A stretch of 57,117 bases of DNA from Paenibacillus phocaeensis (GCF_900021165.1 NZ_FCOQ01000022.1:56182-113298), one strand, 5' to 3'; counted from the first letter of the stretch, positions 16,496 to 25,440 are shown. Translations and numbers: made by a program. Notes: generated by a model from the letters alone, not told the origin.

Positions 16496-16566
16496 TTGAT
16501 TGATAGGATAACATTAATATTATTAAAGGGGAGAAGTGACGGGAAATCGTCAACCTCTCTTTTCTT
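16496..16566 (+). promoter_or_regulatory. metH promoter and leader hairpin
   Basis: TTGATT (16496-16501) and TATTAT (16518-16523), 16 bases apart, make a plausible promoter. The predicted start near 16530 is followed at once by a hairpin (16531-16559, arms GAGAAGTGACG and CGTCAACCTCTC) and TTTTCTT, which looks like a leader terminator 55 bases before metH. No SAM or cobalamin riboswitch motif was found. Confidence 0.45.
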
Positions 16567-16620
16567 CAACGCTTTATTCTGTTAAACTAAAACGTAACGT
16601 TTTACGGGAGGGACATGATC

Positions 16621-19600
16621 ATGAGTAAACCTAGCCTGCTCGAAAGAATGAAAGAACGAATATTAATCCTCGATGGCGCCATGGGCACCATGATTCAGCA
16701 GGAGAACCTGTCTCCAGCCGATTTCGGCGGCGATGAGCTGGACGGCTGCAACGAAATGCTTGTGCTCACCCGTCCGGATGTGATTCGCGGCATCCATGAG
16801 AAATATCTCGAAGCAGGTGCTGATCTGATCGAAACCAATACGTTTGGTGCGACATCTGTCGTGCTGGCTGAATACGATATCCCGCAGAAGGCGCGTGAAA
16901 TCAATTGGGCTGCGGCCAAGCTCGCGATTGAAGCAGCGGAAAAATACAGTACCCCGGAGCACCCCCGCTATGTGGTGGGGATTCTTGGGCCTACGACGAA
17001 AACCCTGTCCGTTACCGGCGGCGTCACGTTCGATGAATTGACAGCCAGCTATGCGGAGCAGGCGGCAGCGTTGATCGAAGCCGGCGTGGATGCGCTGATG
17101 CTGGAGACCTCGCAGGACACGCTGAATGTGAAGGCAGGGAGCATCGGGATCAAGCAGGCGTTCAGCGATACGGGGATCGCTTTACCGCTGATGATCTCCG
17201 GTACGATCGAGCCGATGGGCACGACATTGGCGGGCCAGAATATCGAAGCTTTCTACATTTCGCTGGAGCATTTGAATCCGATCTCCGTCGGCCTAAACTG
17301 CGCAACCGGACCGGAGTTTATGCGAGATCATATCCGGACCTTGTCGGGACTGGCGCATGCAGCGGTCAGCTGTCACCCGAACGCCGGTTTGCCGGATGAG
17401 AACGGGATTTACCACGAGTCCCCGGATTCGCTGGCGCAGAAAATGTCCGCTTTCGCCGAGCAGGGCTGGTTGAATATTGCTGGCGGCTGCTGCGGGACAA
17501 CCCCGGCCCATATTGCCGCATTAGCGAATACGTTGAAAGATTATCGGCCCCGCGAACTGGCAGGTAACCATCTGCCGGCACTCTCCGGCATCGAGCCGGT
17601 TTATATCGAATCGGCGAACCGGCCTTATCTGGTTGGGGAACGCACGAACGTTCTGGGGTCACGCAAGTTTAAACGGCTGATCGTCGAAGGCAAATATGAA
17701 GAAGCCTCTGAGATCGCTCGTGCCCAAGTGAAGAACGGGGCTCAGGTTGTCGATGTTTGCGTGCAGGATCCGGATCGCGATGAAGCGGAGGATATCCAGA
17801 AATTCCTTGAGCTGGTTGTCAAGAAAGTCAAGGTGCCGCTGATGATCGATACAACCGATCCGAAAGTGCTTGATTTGGCGCTTCAATATTGCCAGGGGAA
17901 ATCAATTATTAACTCCATTAACTTGGAGGACGGCGAAGAGAAGTTCGAGCGTGTGACACCGCTGATTCATAAATACGGCGCAGCGGTGGTCGTAGGCACA
18001 ATCGATGAGCGGGGGCAAGCGATCACGCGGGAAGACAAGCTGGAGGTCGCCAAACGTTCGCATGACCTGCTTGTTCATAAATATGGACTCCAATCGGAGG
18101 ATTTGATTTTCGATCCGCTTGTTTTTCCGGTCGGTACCGGGGATGAGCAATACATTGGGTCGGCGAAGGAAACGATCGAAGGGATCCGGCTGATCAAAGA
18201 AGCGCTGCCGAAAGTGCATACCGTGCTGGGGATCAGTAACGTATCCTTTGGCCTCCCCGAAGCGGGCCGCGAGGTGCTGAATTCGGTGTTCCTGTACGAA
18301 TGTACCAAGGCAGGTCTCGATTACGCGATCGTCAACACGGAGAAGCTGGAACGCTATGCCAAGATCCCGGATGAGGAACGCCGATTGGCAGAGGAGCTGA
18401 TCTACCACACCAATGATGAGACGTTGGCCGCGTTCGTAGCAGCCTTTCGGAACAAGAAGGTGGAGAAGGTCGAGAAATCGACACAGCTAACTCTTGAGGA
18501 ACGTCTGGCTTCCTATGTCGTGGAAGGCACGAAGGAAGGATTGATTCCAGATCTTGAAGAGGCGCTGAAGAAATACACTGCGCTCGAGGTCATTAACGGT
18601 CCGCTTATGGCGGGCATGGAAGAAGTTGGCCGGTTGTTTAATAACAATGAGCTGATCGTGGCAGAGGTCTTGCAAAGCGCCGAGGTCATGAAGGCTTCCG
18701 TGGCCTACCTTGAACCGTTTATGGAGAAGAACCAAACCAGCGTGAAGGGTAAAATCCTGCTGGCAACGGTGAAAGGCGACGTGCATGATATCGGCAAAAA
18801 CCTGGTCGAGATCATTCTCTCCAACAACGGTTACCGGATCGTCAATTTGGGCATAAAAGTACCACCGGAGCGCATTATCGAGGCGTATCGGCAGGAGCAA
18901 GCGGACGCGATCGGACTCTCCGGCCTGCTGGTGAAATCGGCGCAGCAAATGGTCACGACGGCGCAGGATTTGCGAAATGCCGGCATTGACATCCCGATCC
19001 TTGTGGGCGGAGCAGCGCTTACCCGCAAATTCACCAAGACGCGGATCCGGCCGGAATACGACGGTATGGTCGTATACGCCAAGGACGCGATGGACGGCCT
19101 TGATTTGGCCAACAAGCTGATGGATCCGGCCGCCCGGGAGCAGATGCGCCTTGAAATGGAAGCGGAGCGAGATACGGATCGGGCCGTAGCCGTTGCGGAT
19201 CCGCTGCCGGAGCTGACCCGTGTGGAGCGCTCCAAAATCTCGACGGATGCCCCGGTCTATCTTCCGCCTGATCTGGAACGGCATGTGCTTCGCGATTATC
19301 CGATTGGTCATATTACGCCTTATATCAATATGCAAATGCTGCTGGGCCATCATTTGGGGCTGCGCGGCTCGGTAGAGCAGCAGTTGGCGGCGGGTGAAGC
19401 GAAGGCAGTGCAACTGAAGGAGACGGTCGATCAAATCCTGCTCGAAGCGGTAACCGACGGGATCATCCGCACGCAAGCGATGTATCGATTCTTCCCGGCG
19501 CAATCGTCCGGTAACGATATTCTGATCTACGATCCGGTCGAGCCCGGCAAAGTCCTGAAGCGGTTCAGCTTCCCTCGCCAGAAGGTCGAGCCTTACCTGT

Positions 19601-20064
19601 GCTTGGCGGATTTCTTGAAATCGGTGGACAGCGGGCAAATGGATTACGTGGGGTTCCTGGTGGTCACCGCCGGACAAGGTGTCCGGGATTTGTCCGAGAA
19701 ATGGAAGGAACAAGGCGAATATCTGCGCTCCCACGTTCTGCAGGCGGTAGCGCTGGAGCTGGCCGAAGCGCTGGCGGAGCGGGTTCACCATATCATGCGG
19801 GATACCTGGGGATTCCCGGATCCGGCGAACATGACGATGAAACAACGACATGGCGCACGATATCAAGGGATTCGCGTGTCATTCGGCTACCCGGCTTGCC
19901 CGGACCTCGAAGATCAACAGCTGTTGTTTGATCTGATGCAGCCGGAGGACATCGGCATCACTTTGACGGAAGGGTTCATGATGGAGCCGGAAGCCTCCGT
20001 CTCGGCGATGGTCTTCGCGCATCCGGAAGCCCAATATTTTAACGTGGACAAAGCTGGGGTATAA
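16621..20064 (+). CDS. metH: Cobalamin-dependent methionine synthase
   Basis: MetH transfers a methyl group from methyltetrahydrofolate to homocysteine through cobalamin. The ATG at 16621 is eight bases after GGGAGGG; the ATG at 16615 is too close. The 1147 residues contain every module. The homocysteine domain carries zinc ligands Cys227 (GLNCATG) and Cys290-Cys291 (GGCCGTTP). The pterin-binding domain has GERTNVLGSRKF and IDTTDPKVLD. The B12 domain has GDVHDIGKN with the cobalt-ligand His722. The C-terminal AdoMet activation domain has GYPACPDLEDQQ. It is transcribed alone, with a terminator behind it. Confidence 0.97.
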   Translation: MSKPSLLERMKERILILDGAMGTMIQQENLSPADFGGDELDGCNEMLVLTRPDVIRGIHEKYLEAGADLIETNTFGATSVVLAEYDIPQKAREINWAAAKLAIEAAEKYSTPEHPRYVVGILGPTTKTLSVTGGVTFDELTASYAEQAAALIEAGVDALMLETSQDTLNVKAGSIGIKQAFSDTGIALPLMISGTIEPMGTTLAGQNIEAFYISLEHLNPISVGLNCATGPEFMRDHIRTLSGLAHAAVSCHPNAGLPDENGIYHESPDSLAQKMSAFAEQGWLNIAGGCCGTTPAHIAALANTLKDYRPRELAGNHLPALSGIEPVYIESANRPYLVGERTNVLGSRKFKRLIVEGKYEEASEIARAQVKNGAQVVDVCVQDPDRDEAEDIQKFLELVVKKVKVPLMIDTTDPKVLDLALQYCQGKSIINSINLEDGEEKFERVTPLIHKYGAAVVVGTIDERGQAITREDKLEVAKRSHDLLVHKYGLQSEDLIFDPLVFPVGTGDEQYIGSAKETIEGIRLIKEALPKVHTVLGISNVSFGLPEAGREVLNSVFLYECTKAGLDYAIVNTEKLERYAKIPDEERRLAEELIYHTNDETLAAFVAAFRNKKVEKVEKSTQLTLEERLASYVVEGTKEGLIPDLEEALKKYTALEVINGPLMAGMEEVGRLFNNNELIVAEVLQSAEVMKASVAYLEPFMEKNQTSVKGKILLATVKGDVHDIGKNLVEIILSNNGYRIVNLGIKVPPERIIEAYRQEQADAIGLSGLLVKSAQQMVTTAQDLRNAGIDIPILVGGAALTRKFTKTRIRPEYDGMVVYAKDAMDGLDLANKLMDPAAREQMRLEMEAERDTDRAVAVADPLPELTRVERSKISTDAPVYLPPDLERHVLRDYPIGHITPYINMQMLLGHHLGLRGSVEQQLAAGEAKAVQLKETVDQILLEAVTDGIIRTQAMYRFFPAQSSGNDILIYDPVEPGKVLKRFSFPRQKVEPYLCLADFLKSVDSGQMDYVGFLVVTAGQGVRDLSEKWKEQGEYLRSHVLQAVALELAEALAERVHHIMRDTWGFPDPANMTMKQRHGARYQGIRVSFGYPACPDLEDQQLLFDLMQPEDIGITLTEGFMMEPEASVSAMVFAHPEAQYFNVDKAGV

Positions 20065-20086
20065 TCCCATAAAGAAGCTCCTTGGC

Positions 20087-20112
20087 AAACCCTCCGAACT
20101 TCGGAGGGTTTT
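20087..20112 (+). terminator. Terminator after metH
   Basis: AACCCTCCGAA pairs with TTCGGAGGGTT with a tight loop, followed by TT. The U tract is short. Confidence 0.7.
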
Positions 20113-20164
20113 GGCAATCTGGACGTCGGATGAAGCCCTATTTTAGCGTAAAGGACGAAAAGGC

Positions 20165-21103
20165 ATGGAACTATATTTTTTAGGGACGAACGCGGGGGTA
20201 CCGTCCTTGGAACGGAACGTAACCTCGGTGGCTTTGCGTCTGCTGGAGGAGCGCCGTTCGCTCTGGCTGTTCGATTGCGGCGAGGGCACCCAGCATCAGA
20301 TTTTGCGTTCGCCGCTGAAACTCAGCAAACTGGAATTCATTTTTATCACCCATCTTCACGGAGATCATCTCTTTGGTTTGCCCGGGCTTATTTCGAGCCG
20401 CGCCTATCAGGGAGGGGATACGCCTCTGGTCATCTACGGGCCAAAGGGCTTGAAGAAATTCGTAGAGACGACCCTGTCGCTCAGCGAATCACGGATTAAT
20501 TATAAGCTGGAGATCGTGGAGCATCAGGGCGGGCTCTTGTTCGAGGATGAATCGTTTCGGGTAGAAGCGGCGTTGTTGGAACACCGGATCGACAGCTATG
20601 GTTATCGGGTTGTTGAGAAAGACCTGCCGGGTAAGCTGGACGCCGCCGTGCTGGAACGGTACGGCATTCGTCCGGGCCCGTTATACGGCAAACTCAAGCG
20701 CGGGGAAAGCGTAGTCGCGCCGGGCGGTGAGACGCTGCATGCGAAGGATGTGCTGGGAGCGCCTAAATCCGGCAGGATTGTAACCCTTCTTGGCGATACA
20801 CGTCCGTGTGAGAATGCCGTCATTTTGGCCCAAGATGCAGATCTGCTGGTCCATGAGTCCACCTTCTTGCATGAGCTGGCGAAGACCGCGCATGATTACC
20901 ATCACAGCACAGCCAAACAAGCGGCGGAGGCCGCCAAGGAAGCGGGCGTGCAGCAGCTTCTGCTCACGCATTTCAGCTCTCGCTACAAATCGGACGATCA
21001 ACTGCTGCGGTTGCAGGAGGAGGCGCGTTCGATCTTCCCGAATGCACAGCTGGCTCTTGAGCATGTTCTTTATCCCATAGTGCGGCGCTGCGGGCGGAAA
21101 TAA
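20165..21103 (+). CDS. rnz: Ribonuclease Z
   Basis: tRNase Z removes 3' trailers from tRNA precursors lacking encoded CCA. The 312-residue metallo-beta-lactamase-fold protein has the zinc motif HLHGDH (His63, His65, Asp67, His68), the LEHRIDSYGYR segment, GDTRPCENA and THFSSRY, which supply the remaining ligands. The short-form length is normal. ATG follows AGGACGAAAAGG. It is followed by a 200-base gap before the HAD-IIA gene. Confidence 0.96.
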   Translation: MELYFLGTNAGVPSLERNVTSVALRLLEERRSLWLFDCGEGTQHQILRSPLKLSKLEFIFITHLHGDHLFGLPGLISSRAYQGGDTPLVIYGPKGLKKFVETTLSLSESRINYKLEIVEHQGGLLFEDESFRVEAALLEHRIDSYGYRVVEKDLPGKLDAAVLERYGIRPGPLYGKLKRGESVVAPGGETLHAKDVLGAPKSGRIVTLLGDTRPCENAVILAQDADLLVHESTFLHELAKTAHDYHHSTAKQAAEAAKEAGVQQLLLTHFSSRYKSDDQLLRLQEEARSIFPNAQLALEHVLYPIVRRCGRK

Positions 21104-21255
21104 TTATTTTCCGGGAAAGCGCAGGAACTGACAGAGCCTTTCAAAGTTTGTCAAGGGGGTAAGACTCGGTTGGATCACCGTTCGAGATCGTTCGACGACA
21201 TGCGGCGAATGCGGGCGCTGATTTGACAGGGTCATCGCATTCGGGACGGGAAAAT

Positions 21256-21285
21256 TTGCCTGACCCCGGGGTTCCTAGGTACAAT
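21256..21285 (+). promoter_or_regulatory. Candidate promoter for the HAD-IIA gene
   Basis: TTGCCT (21256-21261) and TACAAT (21280-21285), 18 bases apart, 38 bases before the proposed TTG start. The rest of the gap after rnz shows nothing convincing. Confidence 0.45.
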
Positions 21286-21322
21286 AAAATAGGGACTCGG
21301 CGAAACGGAAAGGATGAGGATT

Positions 21323-22114
21323 TTGCCAAAGCATTGGAAGGCCTATCTCATTGATTTGGACGGCACCCTATACCATGGGCCTAAGATGATCCCCGGTGCG
21401 GATGAGCTGATCTCCGCTTTGCGCGCTCAGCGGATCCCATTTCTGTTCGTCACCAACAATTCCTCGCGGACACCCCGGGAGGTCGCCGCGCATTTGGAGG
21501 CAATGGGCATCTCGGCGCGGGCGGAGGAGGTCTGTACTTCAGCTGTTGCTGCGGCCAGGTACGTTGCTGAAGCACATCCGGGCTGCAAAGTCGCAGCTAT
21601 TGGCGAAGCCGGGCTCACGGAGGCGTTGGTCGAGTCCGGACTCCAGCTGGACTTGGATGAGCCCGACGTGGTAGTGCAAGGCATCGACCGTCAATTTACA
21701 TATGATACCCTAACTCGGGCTGCCCGCTGGATTCGGGGCGGAGCCCGTTATGTATTAACCAATCCCGATCTGCTGCTTCCCTCCCAGGAGGGCTTGATGC
21801 CGGGAGCGGGAACGTTGTCCGCAGCCATTCAGGCAGCATCGGGCGTTAAGCCGGTAGTGATCGGCAAACCGTCAGCACCTCTGATGGATTTTGCCATAGC
21901 TCGGCTTGGTATGGAAGCTTCGGAAGTCGCTGTCATCGGGGACAACCTGCATACGGACATCGCCGCAGGAGTAAAGGCCGGCTGCGGGACGATCCTCGTG
22001 TTAACCGGGGTCACGACGGCCGACAATCTGCCGGACTACGTGAAGTCCTCCGGCGTTGAAGCGGATGTGGTATGCCGGGACCTGAAAGAAGCCCGCGAAC
22101 GAATTTGCGGATGA
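21323..22114 (+). CDS. HAD-IIA family sugar-phosphatase-like protein (YutF type)
   Basis: A p-nitrophenylphosphatase/NagD-type HAD hydrolase. Motif I is IDLDGTLYHG, motif II is FVTNNSSRTPREVAAHLEAMG, the cap (C2) region includes VVQGIDRQFTY, the lysine motif is VIGKPSAPL and motif IV is VIGDNLHTDIAAG. I prefer the TTG at 21323, eight bases after AAGGA. The ATG at 21314 overlaps the ribosome site, although it would add only three residues to the 263. Relatives dephosphorylate diverse small metabolites; the physiological substrate is unknown. Confidence 0.88.
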   Translation: MPKHWKAYLIDLDGTLYHGPKMIPGADELISALRAQRIPFLFVTNNSSRTPREVAAHLEAMGISARAEEVCTSAVAAARYVAEAHPGCKVAAIGEAGLTEALVESGLQLDLDEPDVVVQGIDRQFTYDTLTRAARWIRGGARYVLTNPDLLLPSQEGLMPGAGTLSAAIQAASGVKPVVIGKPSAPLMDFAIARLGMEASEVAVIGDNLHTDIAAGVKAGCGTILVLTGVTTADNLPDYVKSSGVEADVVCRDLKEARERICG

Positions 22115-22175
22115 AATGAACCCTCTATGTTTCATGGAATGAACGAACTTATAAGAATGAAGGGAAAGATGTACC

Positions 22176-22994
22176 ATGCCGGAATTGCCGGAGATGGAAA
22201 ATTATCGAATACAACTGTCGCAATCCATTTTGGACCTGCCGATTACCGGAGTGACCGTAGGCCGGGAGAAGTCGGTAAATTTGCCGGTGGAGGAGTTTAC
22301 CCGGGAGCTGACGGGAAGACAGGTGATCTTCATCGAGCGCCGAGGCAAACATCTGCTCTTCCATCTGGATAATGGACGCAGATTGCTGCTTCACTTAATG
22401 CTTGGCGGATTGCTCTACCTCGGCTCCAAGGAGGACCGGCCGGACCGCAGCACCCAGGTTGAAATCGCCTTTGGTGACCAACGGGTGCTCTATTTCATCG
22501 GGCTGCGTCTGGGGCATCTGCATCTGCACAGCGCTAAGGAGGCGGAGGAACTTCTCGCGCATCTGGGACCGGAGCTTCTGGACCGCCGGATGAACGAAGC
22601 GCGGTTTACCGCATTGCTGCGCAAGCGCCGGGGGAGCCTCAAGACGACGCTCGTCAATCAGGATGTCATTGCCGGAATCGGCAACTGTTACGCCGATGAA
22701 ATCGCGTTCGCGGCGGAATTGCTGCCGATGGCCAAGCTGCAGAACTTCAGCGACGAGGACTTTGCCCGTCTGTACCAAGCGGTTCGGGATGTGCTGATCG
22801 AGGCGACGGAGGCCGGCGGGTATATGGAAATGCCGCTGACCCGGGATGATAAGCTGACGGGGGGAGCGAACGATACCTGCAGGGTATACGACCGGGAGAG
22901 AGAGACCTGTCCGCGCTGCGGCGACGCTATCGTAAAAGCGGAAATGAACGGGCGCAAAGTGTTCTACAGCCCGGGATGTCAGCATGACCGCTAA
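22176..22994 (+). CDS. Fpg/Nei-type DNA glycosylase with altered zinc finger
   Basis: A base-excision glycosylase of 272 residues. It begins MPELPEMENYR, so Pro2 is the Schiff-base nucleophile and Glu3 the acid; Lys58 in RRGKHLLF matches the catalytic Lys of MutM. The helix-two-turn-helix region has NQDVIAGIGNCYADEI. The C-terminal zinc finger reads Cys245-x2-Cys248-x16-Ser265-x2-Cys268, so the third ligand Cys is replaced by Ser. It may be a paralogue of housekeeping MutM rather than MutM itself. Its stop overlaps the start of the endonuclease IV-like gene by 11 bases, coupling glycosylase and AP endonuclease. Confidence 0.85.
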   Translation: MPELPEMENYRIQLSQSILDLPITGVTVGREKSVNLPVEEFTRELTGRQVIFIERRGKHLLFHLDNGRRLLLHLMLGGLLYLGSKEDRPDRSTQVEIAFGDQRVLYFIGLRLGHLHLHSAKEAEELLAHLGPELLDRRMNEARFTALLRKRRGSLKTTLVNQDVIAGIGNCYADEIAFAAELLPMAKLQNFSDEDFARLYQAVRDVLIEATEAGGYMEMPLTRDDKLTGGANDTCRVYDRERETCPRCGDAIVKAEMNGRKVFYSPGCQHDR

Positions 22995-23832
22995 CCTGAA
23001 AGTGGGGGGACATTTAAGCATACGGGGCGGCTACTTTGGCGCTGCGAAGGCCGCGCTGCAATGGGGGGCCGGTGCGTTTCAGTATTTTCCGAAAAATCCG
23101 CGGAGCCTTACAGTCAAACGCATTGATCCCCGGGACGCGGAACAGTGCCGAACCCTGTGCAGAGCACACGGCCTGATTTCGATCGCGCATACGCCTTATC
23201 CCAGCAACCTCGCCATCGGCAAGGATACCGACGGGGAAGCATACGGCCGAGTGGTGAATTCGCTGCGCAATGACCTTGAAATCGCCGAAGCGTGCGGATC
23301 TCTTGGGATTGTTGTACATTTTGGGATATTTAAGTCAGGAAACCCCTTACAAGGTTATCAAAATATTATACAATGTATTAATGATGTGCTCTTCGGCTGG
23401 CAGGGTTCGGCAAAGCTTCTGATCGAGAACCAGGCCGGCGATCACGGCGACATGGGGATGACGATCGAGGAGTTGGTCCAGATTCGCAACCTGTGCCGGG
23501 ATTCGGAGCGCATCGGGTTTTGCCTCGATACCTGCCATGCCTTTGGGGCGGGAATGTGGCGGGGCGAAGGAGACGAGAGCTTCGCGGCTAAAGCCGAGGA
23601 GCTCGGGTTCTGGGACGGCTTATGCGCCGTCCACCTGAACGATTCAAAATACCCGGTATTATCGCGCAAGGACCGTCACGCCCGAGTAGGCCAGGGCTAT
23701 ATCGGCGAAGCCGGCTTTCGCTGGCTGTTGCAGATCGACGCGATCCGGAAATCCCCGCTTATCTTTGAGAGCGAAACCGGGGAGGATGGGACCTACAGAG
23801 AGGATATGGAGCGAGTGAGACGGTGGGCGTAA
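22984..23832 (+). CDS. Endonuclease IV-like TIM-barrel protein
   Basis: A 282-residue xylose-isomerase-fold protein of the AP endonuclease (Nfo) family, expected to nick DNA at abasic sites using three zinc ions. Metal-ligand positions typical of Nfo are visible: HTPYPSNL, VVHFGIFKSG, LLIENQAGD, FCLDTCHAFGAG, VHLNDSKYP with the following DRHARVGQGYIG, and FESETG near the end. It overlaps the Fpg-type gene by 11 bases, which strongly suggests a two-step base-excision repair module. It is somewhat more diverged than canonical Nfo, so a variant substrate is possible. Confidence 0.87.
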   Translation: MTANLKVGGHLSIRGGYFGAAKAALQWGAGAFQYFPKNPRSLTVKRIDPRDAEQCRTLCRAHGLISIAHTPYPSNLAIGKDTDGEAYGRVVNSLRNDLEIAEACGSLGIVVHFGIFKSGNPLQGYQNIIQCINDVLFGWQGSAKLLIENQAGDHGDMGMTIEELVQIRNLCRDSERIGFCLDTCHAFGAGMWRGEGDESFAAKAEELGFWDGLCAVHLNDSKYPVLSRKDRHARVGQGYIGEAGFRWLLQIDAIRKSPLIFESETGEDGTYREDMERVRRWA

Positions 23833-23893
23833 GGTCTGGCAAGGCGGCCAGACTCCGCCTGGAGTGAAATACCGCGGGAAAGGAAGAACACTA

Positions 23894-25273
23894 TTGATTC
23901 ATGTATATATGGACGATTTTCGCCGATGTCCGCAGGGATTTACATTAGCGCGCACCGTCGAGGAATGTCTGGAGCTGCTTCGTTTGACGGAAGTAGACAT
24001 CTTATCGCTGGATTACGATATGGGGCCGGATGAGCCTGACGGTACGGAGATGGCGGCTGCTATGGTCCGGGAAGGACGGTTTCCGCGAGAAATCTATCTT
24101 CACACCTCAAGCATGTCCGGTAAGAAAAGCATGTACGAAATCCTTTACCAGGGCTTGCCGGAACATGTGCAGCTGCATAATGGACCGGTCCCCTTCGAAC
24201 GGCTGGAGGAAATCGCCAGAAACTGCAAGGTACCGCCCCATTCGAAGTGGATTTGCACGGCGAATCATGGCTTTGCGCCCTATGCCCAAGAAGAGCTGCG
24301 CCGTTTGTTCGGCGGGGTCAAGAGCTCCATGCTCGTGCCCGGTGAAGTCTTTGCGGCTTCGCTGCAGGCGATGCCGGAGGATGTCCAGCAGCGGCTGCGG
24401 CAAACGCCGCCGATATTTCTGCGGCATACGTTCCTGGTTGACTGGGAGTGGTGCCCGGGGGAAGGTGCCGAGGGGAATCCGGAGGAATGGCTTGAACCGC
24501 TGCGGAAATATCTGATGGCCGATTTTCGCCTTCCGGGTGCTAAAATTGCCGTACAGGCACGCAAGGCGGAAGAGGGGCTCTGGTCGGGGACGGCACCTGA
24601 GTTGAAGGAGCGTCTGCAGGAAGAACTGCAGGATGTGTCCGTCGGGGAATTTGTGGTGCGGGATGCCGATTGGATTATCTCGGTGTTCGCCGGCCAGGAT
24701 CGGATTTATGCCGGGGTGGCGCACCCGCAGGATAACCTCTCCGATTGGAACGGCGGAGCGATCCGTTTCCGCAAGGAAGAAGGCCAAATCTCCCGGGCGA
24801 AATTCAAGCTTCTGGAAGCGGAAGCGGCATTCGGCATCCCGTTCGAATCGTTCCGCGAAGCGCTGGATATCGGTGCCGCGCCGGGCGGCTGGACTTCATT
24901 TCTGTTGGAACGCGGTCTCAGCGTAACCGCGGTGGATACGGCGAAGCTGCATCCTTCTTTGCTGTCTTCGCCGAAGCTGACCTTTATTCAGCGGAATGCA
25001 AATCGCGTTAAATTTAAGGAAAATCAATTTGATCTTCTGGTGTGCGATATGAGCTGGAGCCCGAAATTGACGGCTAGACTCGTGACGGAGCTGCTGTACG
25101 CACTGGTTCCGGGCGGAACGGTTCTCGTGACGGTGAAGCTGCTGACCAAGAAGCCGATGGCATTGATTCAGGAGGTTACCGAACTGTTTCAGGAGGCCCG
25201 GCTTCAAGTGCAGCAGGCAAAGCAGCTCTTTCACAACCGCGATGAAATCACGCTCTACATGATTAAATATTAA
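23894..25273 (+). CDS. Fusion of cREC receiver-like domain with THUMP/FtsJ-like RNA methyltransferase
   Basis: The chosen start is the TTG at 23894, eight bases after AAAGGAAG. It begins exactly at the family N terminus MIHVYMDDFRRCPQG, whereas the GTG at 23864 has no upstream site. Residues 1-110 resemble the cyclic-phosphate-processing receiver (cREC) domain, with Asp7-Asp8 and LSLDYDMG (Asp40, Asp42). Residues about 115-300 look like the RlmM-type N-terminal/THUMP region. Residues about 300-459 are an FtsJ/RlmM methyltransferase with DIGAAPGG at Asp325 and VCDMSWSP. The frame is continuous. These parts are usually thought of as separate proteins, so a link between RNA end or cyclic-phosphate processing and rRNA 2'-O-methylation is inferred only from the fusion. 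Confidence 0.78.
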   Translation: MIHVYMDDFRRCPQGFTLARTVEECLELLRLTEVDILSLDYDMGPDEPDGTEMAAAMVREGRFPREIYLHTSSMSGKKSMYEILYQGLPEHVQLHNGPVPFERLEEIARNCKVPPHSKWICTANHGFAPYAQEELRRLFGGVKSSMLVPGEVFAASLQAMPEDVQQRLRQTPPIFLRHTFLVDWEWCPGEGAEGNPEEWLEPLRKYLMADFRLPGAKIAVQARKAEEGLWSGTAPELKERLQEELQDVSVGEFVVRDADWIISVFAGQDRIYAGVAHPQDNLSDWNGGAIRFRKEEGQISRAKFKLLEAEAAFGIPFESFREALDIGAAPGGWTSFLLERGLSVTAVDTAKLHPSLLSSPKLTFIQRNANRVKFKENQFDLLVCDMSWSPKLTARLVTELLYALVPGGTVLVTVKLLTKKPMALIQEVTELFQEARLQVQQAKQLFHNRDEITLYMIKY

Positions 25274-25303
25274 TGGCGTGAATAAATTGTTTTGAAAAAA
25301 GGC

Positions 25304-25332
25304 TTTACTTTTGCCGCCAGCCGTCCTATACT
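25304..25332 (+). promoter_or_regulatory. Promoter of the Tad-like operon
   Basis: The -35 TTTACT (25304-25309) and -10 TATACT (25327-25332) are 17 bases apart, upstream of the leader of the kinase gene. Confidence 0.55.
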
Positions 25333-25338
25333 GATTCC

Positions 25339-25440
25339 AAAATTATACAATGACCGCAATAGGGAAAGCATCCCTGTCATTTCTCGCTTGGCCAAACAGC
25401 CAAGGAATGACGGAGGGAGGTTTTCCCTTTTTTGCGTTCA
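25339..25440 (+). ncRNA. Structured leader RNA with terminator-like end before the Tad-like operon
   Basis: After the predicted start near 25339 there are three pairing possibilities. The first is ATAGGGA/TCCCTGT (25359-25378). The second is a long imperfect hairpin, GTCATT with CTTGGC pairing to GCCAAG with AATGAC (25376-25411). The third is AGGGA (25414-25418) with TCCCT (25424-25428) followed by six T. AGGGAAA at 25361-25367 could instead pair with TTTTCCCT at 25421-25428, so mutually exclusive folds exist. This looks like an attenuator or riboswitch-type leader; I match it to no known class. Confidence 0.45.

Noticed and set aside
16440..16620. SAM or cobalamin riboswitch before metH
   Set aside because: Looked for the conserved core motifs of both classes; none are present.
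18487..19866. 459-residue minus-strand ORF antisense to metH
   Set aside because: Mirror of the MetH reading frame in GC-rich DNA; no domain motif.
20060..20065. TATAAT at the end of metH
   Set aside because: No -35 at proper distance, and the metH terminator follows, so it is unlikely to drive rnz.
23834..23853. GTCTGGC/GCCAGAC hairpin after the endonuclease IV-like gene
   Set aside because: Seven-base stem with no T run; not convincing as a terminator.
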